Source: Pirellulaceae bacterium
GTDB lineage: Bacteria; Planctomycetota; Planctomycetia; Pirellulales; Pirellulaceae
Length of the DNA: 9,281 nt
Assembly: GCA_020846515.1 (NCBI GenBank)
Contig: JADLDX010000135.1
Location: forward strand, 1-9,281
Direction of reading: 5' to 3'
Shown here: positions 7,104 through 9,281 of the stretch, in pieces
Layout: each line of letters starts with the position of its first letter
Position numbering within the stretch: the stretch's first letter is position 1
Notes under the pieces: generated by a model
The model's input: the letters and a program-made list of their open reading frames with translations, nothing else
What the model was told of the DNA's origin: nothing
The model's database searches: none
Translations under genes and position numbers: made by a program

Positions 7104-7739
7104 ATGAGCGAAACGACCGAAACTACCAAACGCACCAAGAACGTACGCTGGGTCGAACCTCCCAAGATCGGGTTCATGGAAGCGCTCTACTTGCCCGCCA
7201 TTGCGCAGGGTATTAGTACCACGGTCAAACATTTGTTGGCCGGCAAGTCGATGACGCGCCAGTATCCCGAAGTGGAACCCGAAATTCCGCCGAACTATCG
7301 CGGTGTGCATCGACTAAACCGAGATGAAAAAGGGCGAGTCAAGTGCGTGGCTTGCTTCTTATGTCAGACCGCATGTCCGGCCAATTGCATAACGATCGAA
7401 GCCACCGGAACTTCGAAAGACGATCCGAATTGGAACGATCGCGATAAGTACCCGGCCTCGTTTGTGATCGACGAACTGCGTTGCATTTATTGTGGCATGT
7501 GTGAAGAAGCCTGCCCGGTGGATGCCATAGAGCTGACCAGTATTTACGATCTGACAGGTATGACGCGCGAGCAGATGATTTTCGATAAAGAGAAACTGCT
7601 CAGCGTATACGACGAAACAGTAGGTAGCGGCAACGACCCCGTGCGTACAAAGCGCGGAGTCCTGAGCCCGGCGTCTGAGAAAGCCCCTGAATCGGCCGGT
7701 GCGCCATTGCCGCCCGGACGTGGTCAACTGGGTGGTTAA
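7104..7739 (+). CDS. nuoI: NADH-quinone oxidoreductase subunit I (NuoI, 23 kDa type ferredoxin)
   Basis: 211 residues. NuoI holds the two [4Fe-4S] clusters N6a and N6b that link NuoG to N2 in NuoB, and its N-terminal part lies along the membrane. Both ferredoxin motifs are intact: C81, C84, C87, C91-Pro (CVACFLCQTACP) and C127, C130, C133, C137-Pro (CIYCGMCEEACP). Ahead of them are the typical amphipathic entry (LPAIAQGISTTVKHLL) and the PEIPPNYRGVHRLNRD segment. After the second motif the usual ELT...Y region continues to about residue 180, followed by a Pro/Gly/Ala-rich tail (roughly residues 188-211, containing APLPPGRGQ) that is not part of the family core. ATG 7104 is used because it starts directly before the basic N-terminus. 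No Shine-Dalgarno is visible. nuoJ follows after 38 bases. Confidence 0.97.
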   Translation: MSETTETTKRTKNVRWVEPPKIGFMEALYLPAIAQGISTTVKHLLAGKSMTRQYPEVEPEIPPNYRGVHRLNRDEKGRVKCVACFLCQTACPANCITIEATGTSKDDPNWNDRDKYPASFVIDELRCIYCGMCEEACPVDAIELTSIYDLTGMTREQMIFDKEKLLSVYDETVGSGNDPVRTKRGVLSPASEKAPESAGAPLPPGRGQLGG

Positions 7740-7740
7740 G

Positions 7741-7768
7741 ACTTCAAACTTCAAACTTCAGACTTCAA
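7741..7768 (+). repeat. Four tandem copies of a 7-base unit ahead of nuoJ
   Basis: The unit ACTTCAA is repeated four times without a gap (7741-7747, 7748-7754, 7755-7761, 7762-7768). Only the third copy differs, in its last base (ACTTCAG). It fills almost the whole nuoI-nuoJ spacer, starting just after the nuoI stop and ending 9 bases before the nuoJ ATG. Copy number could vary by slippage without touching coding sequence. No protein-binding role is known to me. Confidence 0.9.
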
Positions 7769-7777
7769 AGCCTTTCC

Positions 7778-8416
7778 ATGCTCGATGCAATTGAAACCAT
7801 ACTGACAGTCATCTTCTCCTGTCTGACACTGCTGACTGGAGTGGGCTTCGTGATTTTTCGTCAACCGGTTTATGCGGCGCTCAGCTTTACAGCAACCGTG
7901 CTGATGGCGACCGTGCTTTACATCTTGCAAGAAGCGGCTTACCTGGCGGCGGCCACGATGGTTATCTACGCCTGTGCCACGATCATTATCTTTTTATTCG
8001 TGTTGATGTTTGCCCAGCATTCGAATCTGCAATCCTACGAACTGAAGTACTCAAATCTAGGTCCCGCCGTCGTGGCCTCCACCGCTTTGGTCATGTTGCT
8101 CACATACGCCATCATGACGCGTGAGAATACGCAGTCGGGTATCGCCTTTCTGCCTATGCCACCTCAGCCGCTGGCGACATCTGGCCAGCCCAGCGCTGGT
8201 GACACTGCACAGCCGACTGAAACAGCCGCCAATGCGGAACCAGCACCTCTGCCTGGACCTGATATGTCGGTGGCTGCGCTGGGGCGCGTGACCTACACCC
8301 GTTATCTGTGGACGATTGAATTGGCCGGCACTTTGCTGTTGGTGGCGGCCTGTGGTGCGATCATGATCGCGCAGCGTGAAACCAGCGGTTCTAAATCGAC
8401 AGGAGTATCTAGCTAA
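7778..8416 (+). CDS. nuoJ: NADH-quinone oxidoreductase subunit J (NuoJ, ND6 type)
   Basis: 212 residues, longer than the 184 of E. coli. NuoJ is a five-helix membrane subunit whose third helix carries a pi-bulge that takes part in coupling. Helices by hydrophobicity: about 5-27, 30-50, 54-79, 95-113 and 177-199. Helix 3 (AYLAAATMVIYACATIIIFLFVLMF) aligns with the conserved VYAGAI..LFLFV segment, but the motif reads YACA (64-67), with Cys where Gly is usual. Between helices 4 and 5 is a Pro/Ala/Thr-rich linker (about 126-163), which explains the extra length. The ATG lies 9 bases after the tandem repeat and has no Shine-Dalgarno. The TAA stop shares a base with the nuoK ATG (TAATG), suggesting coupled translation of these neighbouring membrane subunits. 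Confidence 0.94.
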   Translation: MLDAIETILTVIFSCLTLLTGVGFVIFRQPVYAALSFTATVLMATVLYILQEAAYLAAATMVIYACATIIIFLFVLMFAQHSNLQSYELKYSNLGPAVVASTALVMLLTYAIMTRENTQSGIAFLPMPPQPLATSGQPSAGDTAQPTETAANAEPAPLPGPDMSVAALGRVTYTRYLWTIELAGTLLLVAACGAIMIAQRETSGSKSTGVSS

Positions 8417-8880
8417 TGACCAACTTGCTCCTTGCCGTTGGTGCCGCGATGTTTGGCATCGGTATGCTTGGGTTCCTCACGCGACGCAATTTGATCCTGA
8501 TGTTCTTGTCGCTGGAGATGATGCTAGCCGGCGTGTCGCTGAATTTTATCGCCTTTGGCCATCTGTACGGGGACCTGGGCGGTCAAGTGTTCGTGTTATT
8601 GATTTTGACCGTGGCTGCTTGCGAAGCCGCGTTGGCGCTGTCGTTGATTGTGGCGCTCTATCGCAGTCGTGGATCACTGGATATCAACGTTTGGCAATCG
8701 CTGCGTGAATCGACCTTGAGCGACGAAGAACGTTCAGAATTGATGGCTGGTCAGTTGTCCGATGGCGAAGAGAGTACTTCCTATGGCGACCTGCCTAAGT
8801 TGACGCCAGCCGGTCGCGATCCTATGCAATTTCCCGCTGCGATGGAAACCAGCTCCCGCGATTTGATCCACAAAGCCTAA
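8416..8880 (+). CDS. nuoK: NADH-quinone oxidoreductase subunit K (NuoK, ND4L type) with C-terminal extension
   Basis: 154 residues against about 100 for most NuoK. NuoK is a three-helix proton-path subunit. Helices lie at about 2-21, 25-47 and 56-82. The two key membrane glutamates are present: E34 in SLEMMLAG (E. coli E36) and E70 in AACEAALALSL (E. coli E72). The family core ends at about residue 98 (YRSRGSLDINVWQSLRE). After that come some 56 hydrophilic residues rich in Ser, Asp and Glu (STLSDEERSEL, SDGEEST) with no recognised domain. By the usual topology the extension would sit outside the membrane. AGGAG at 8401-8405, 10 bases before the ATG, is a good ribosome-binding site inside the end of nuoJ. 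nuoL follows after 26 bases. Confidence 0.95.
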   Translation: MTNLLLAVGAAMFGIGMLGFLTRRNLILMFLSLEMMLAGVSLNFIAFGHLYGDLGGQVFVLLILTVAACEAALALSLIVALYRSRGSLDINVWQSLRESTLSDEERSELMAGQLSDGEESTSYGDLPKLTPAGRDPMQFPAAMETSSRDLIHKA

Positions 8881-8906
8881 TTAACCTCAATCGATAACCG
8901 ACGACT

Positions 8907-9281
8907 ATGGACTCTACACTCGCCTGGATCATTCCATTTGCACCGCTGGCAGCCTGCATAGCCTGCACAGCCATGTCGTTTGCCGGCGCAGGCAAACGCA
9001 CGGCTCACTTGCCGGCGTGGCTTGGCCTGGGTGCGGCTGCCGTCGCGGCCATCCTATTGCTACTGCGATATAACCCCGAATCACCGATCACTATTTACAA
9101 CTGCTATCAGTGGTTGAGCATCGGCAACGTGGAACTGCCCATCGGTATCCAGATAGACGCGCTCAGCCTGGTCCAGATTTGCGTGGTCACGGTCGTCGCC
9201 TGGTTGGTGGTCATGTATTCACCTGGCTACATGCATGGTGATGCAGGCTATGCTCGATACTTCGCTGTTTTCAGCGCGTTC
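8907..9281 (+). CDS. nuoL: NADH-quinone oxidoreductase subunit L (NuoL, ND5 type), N-terminal part
   Basis: The frame is open from ATG 8907 to the window edge (125 codons, no stop). NuoL is the distal antiporter-like proton-pumping subunit, normally over 600 residues, so most of it lies outside. The translated start (MDSTLAWIIPFAPLAAC) is a first membrane helix; a second hydrophobic stretch (LGLGAAAVAAILLLL) follows. Then comes the family pattern of a short polar strand (YQWLSIGNVELPIGIQIDALSLV), where DALS precedes a membrane helix, and YSPGYMHGDAGYARYFAVFSAF, matching the conserved Y-S-x-G-Y-M-x-x-[DE] block of NuoL. These features separate it from NuoM and NuoN. No Shine-Dalgarno is seen before the ATG; the hexamer CCTCAA stands at 8885-8890. 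nuoM and nuoN are expected next. Confidence 0.93.
   Translation, partial: MDSTLAWIIPFAPLAACIACTAMSFAGAGKRTAHLPAWLGLGAAAVAAILLLLRYNPESPITIYNCYQWLSIGNVELPIGIQIDALSLVQICVVTVVAWLVVMYSPGYMHGDAGYARYFAVFSAF

Noticed and set aside
1..9281. A novel defence, mobile or biosynthetic system
   Set aside because: Every sizeable sense-strand region is accounted for by a known complex I subunit in canonical order; no foreign gene, transposase, integrase, long inverted repeats or array is present.

Overview
The window is a stretch of a bacterial nuo operon encoding proton-pumping NADH:quinone oxidoreductase (respiratory complex I). All genes are on the + strand in the canonical order nuoB (3' end only), nuoC, nuoD, nuoE, nuoF, nuoG, nuoH, nuoI, nuoJ, nuoK and nuoL (5' end only). 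nuoA should lie upstream and nuoM and nuoN downstream, outside the window. No other gene, RNA gene, mobile element or CRISPR array is visible, and no gene-free stretch exceeds 133 bases.

Layout: 1-302 is the end of nuoB. Then come nuoC (348-875) and nuoD (882-2102), which are separate rather than fused as in E. coli. nuoD, nuoE and nuoF (to 3903) overlap end to start (ATGA and TGATG junctions). A 133-base gap with short repeats and a small hairpin separates nuoF from nuoG (4037-5815, GTG start). nuoH begins 4 bases later (5820) and would end at 6986, but an in-frame TAG at 6306-6308 cuts its reading frame. After a 117-base gap come nuoI (7104-7739), a 4-copy 7-base tandem repeat, nuoJ (7778-8416), nuoK (8416-8880, one-base overlap) and nuoL (from 8907).

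How the genes work together: NuoE, NuoF and NuoG form the NADH-oxidising arm (FMN plus Fe-S clusters). NuoB, C, D and I form the connecting arm that carries electrons to quinone. NuoH, J, K and L belong to the membrane arm that moves protons. The cofactor ligands I can check are present in NuoB, E, F, G and I, and NuoK keeps its two membrane glutamates. The complex looks functional apart from the stop in nuoH.

Organism: a Gram-negative-type bacterium of moderate GC. The separate nuoC and nuoD, Shine-Dalgarno sites at only some genes, the short NuoG and the general wording of NuoE, NuoI and NuoJ make me favour Planctomycetota (Pirellulales-like). This is recollection of family sequences, not a search, and I hold it at about 0.6.

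The main point for a second look is the nuoH amber codon. It replaces the normally invariant glutamate of the SYE motif, a one-base change from GAG, while both flanks read as normal NuoH. Secondary points are the short NuoG C-terminal domain behind a low-complexity linker, C-terminal or internal extensions in NuoK, NuoJ and NuoI, and repeat-built leaders ahead of some genes. I see no evidence of a previously undescribed system here.
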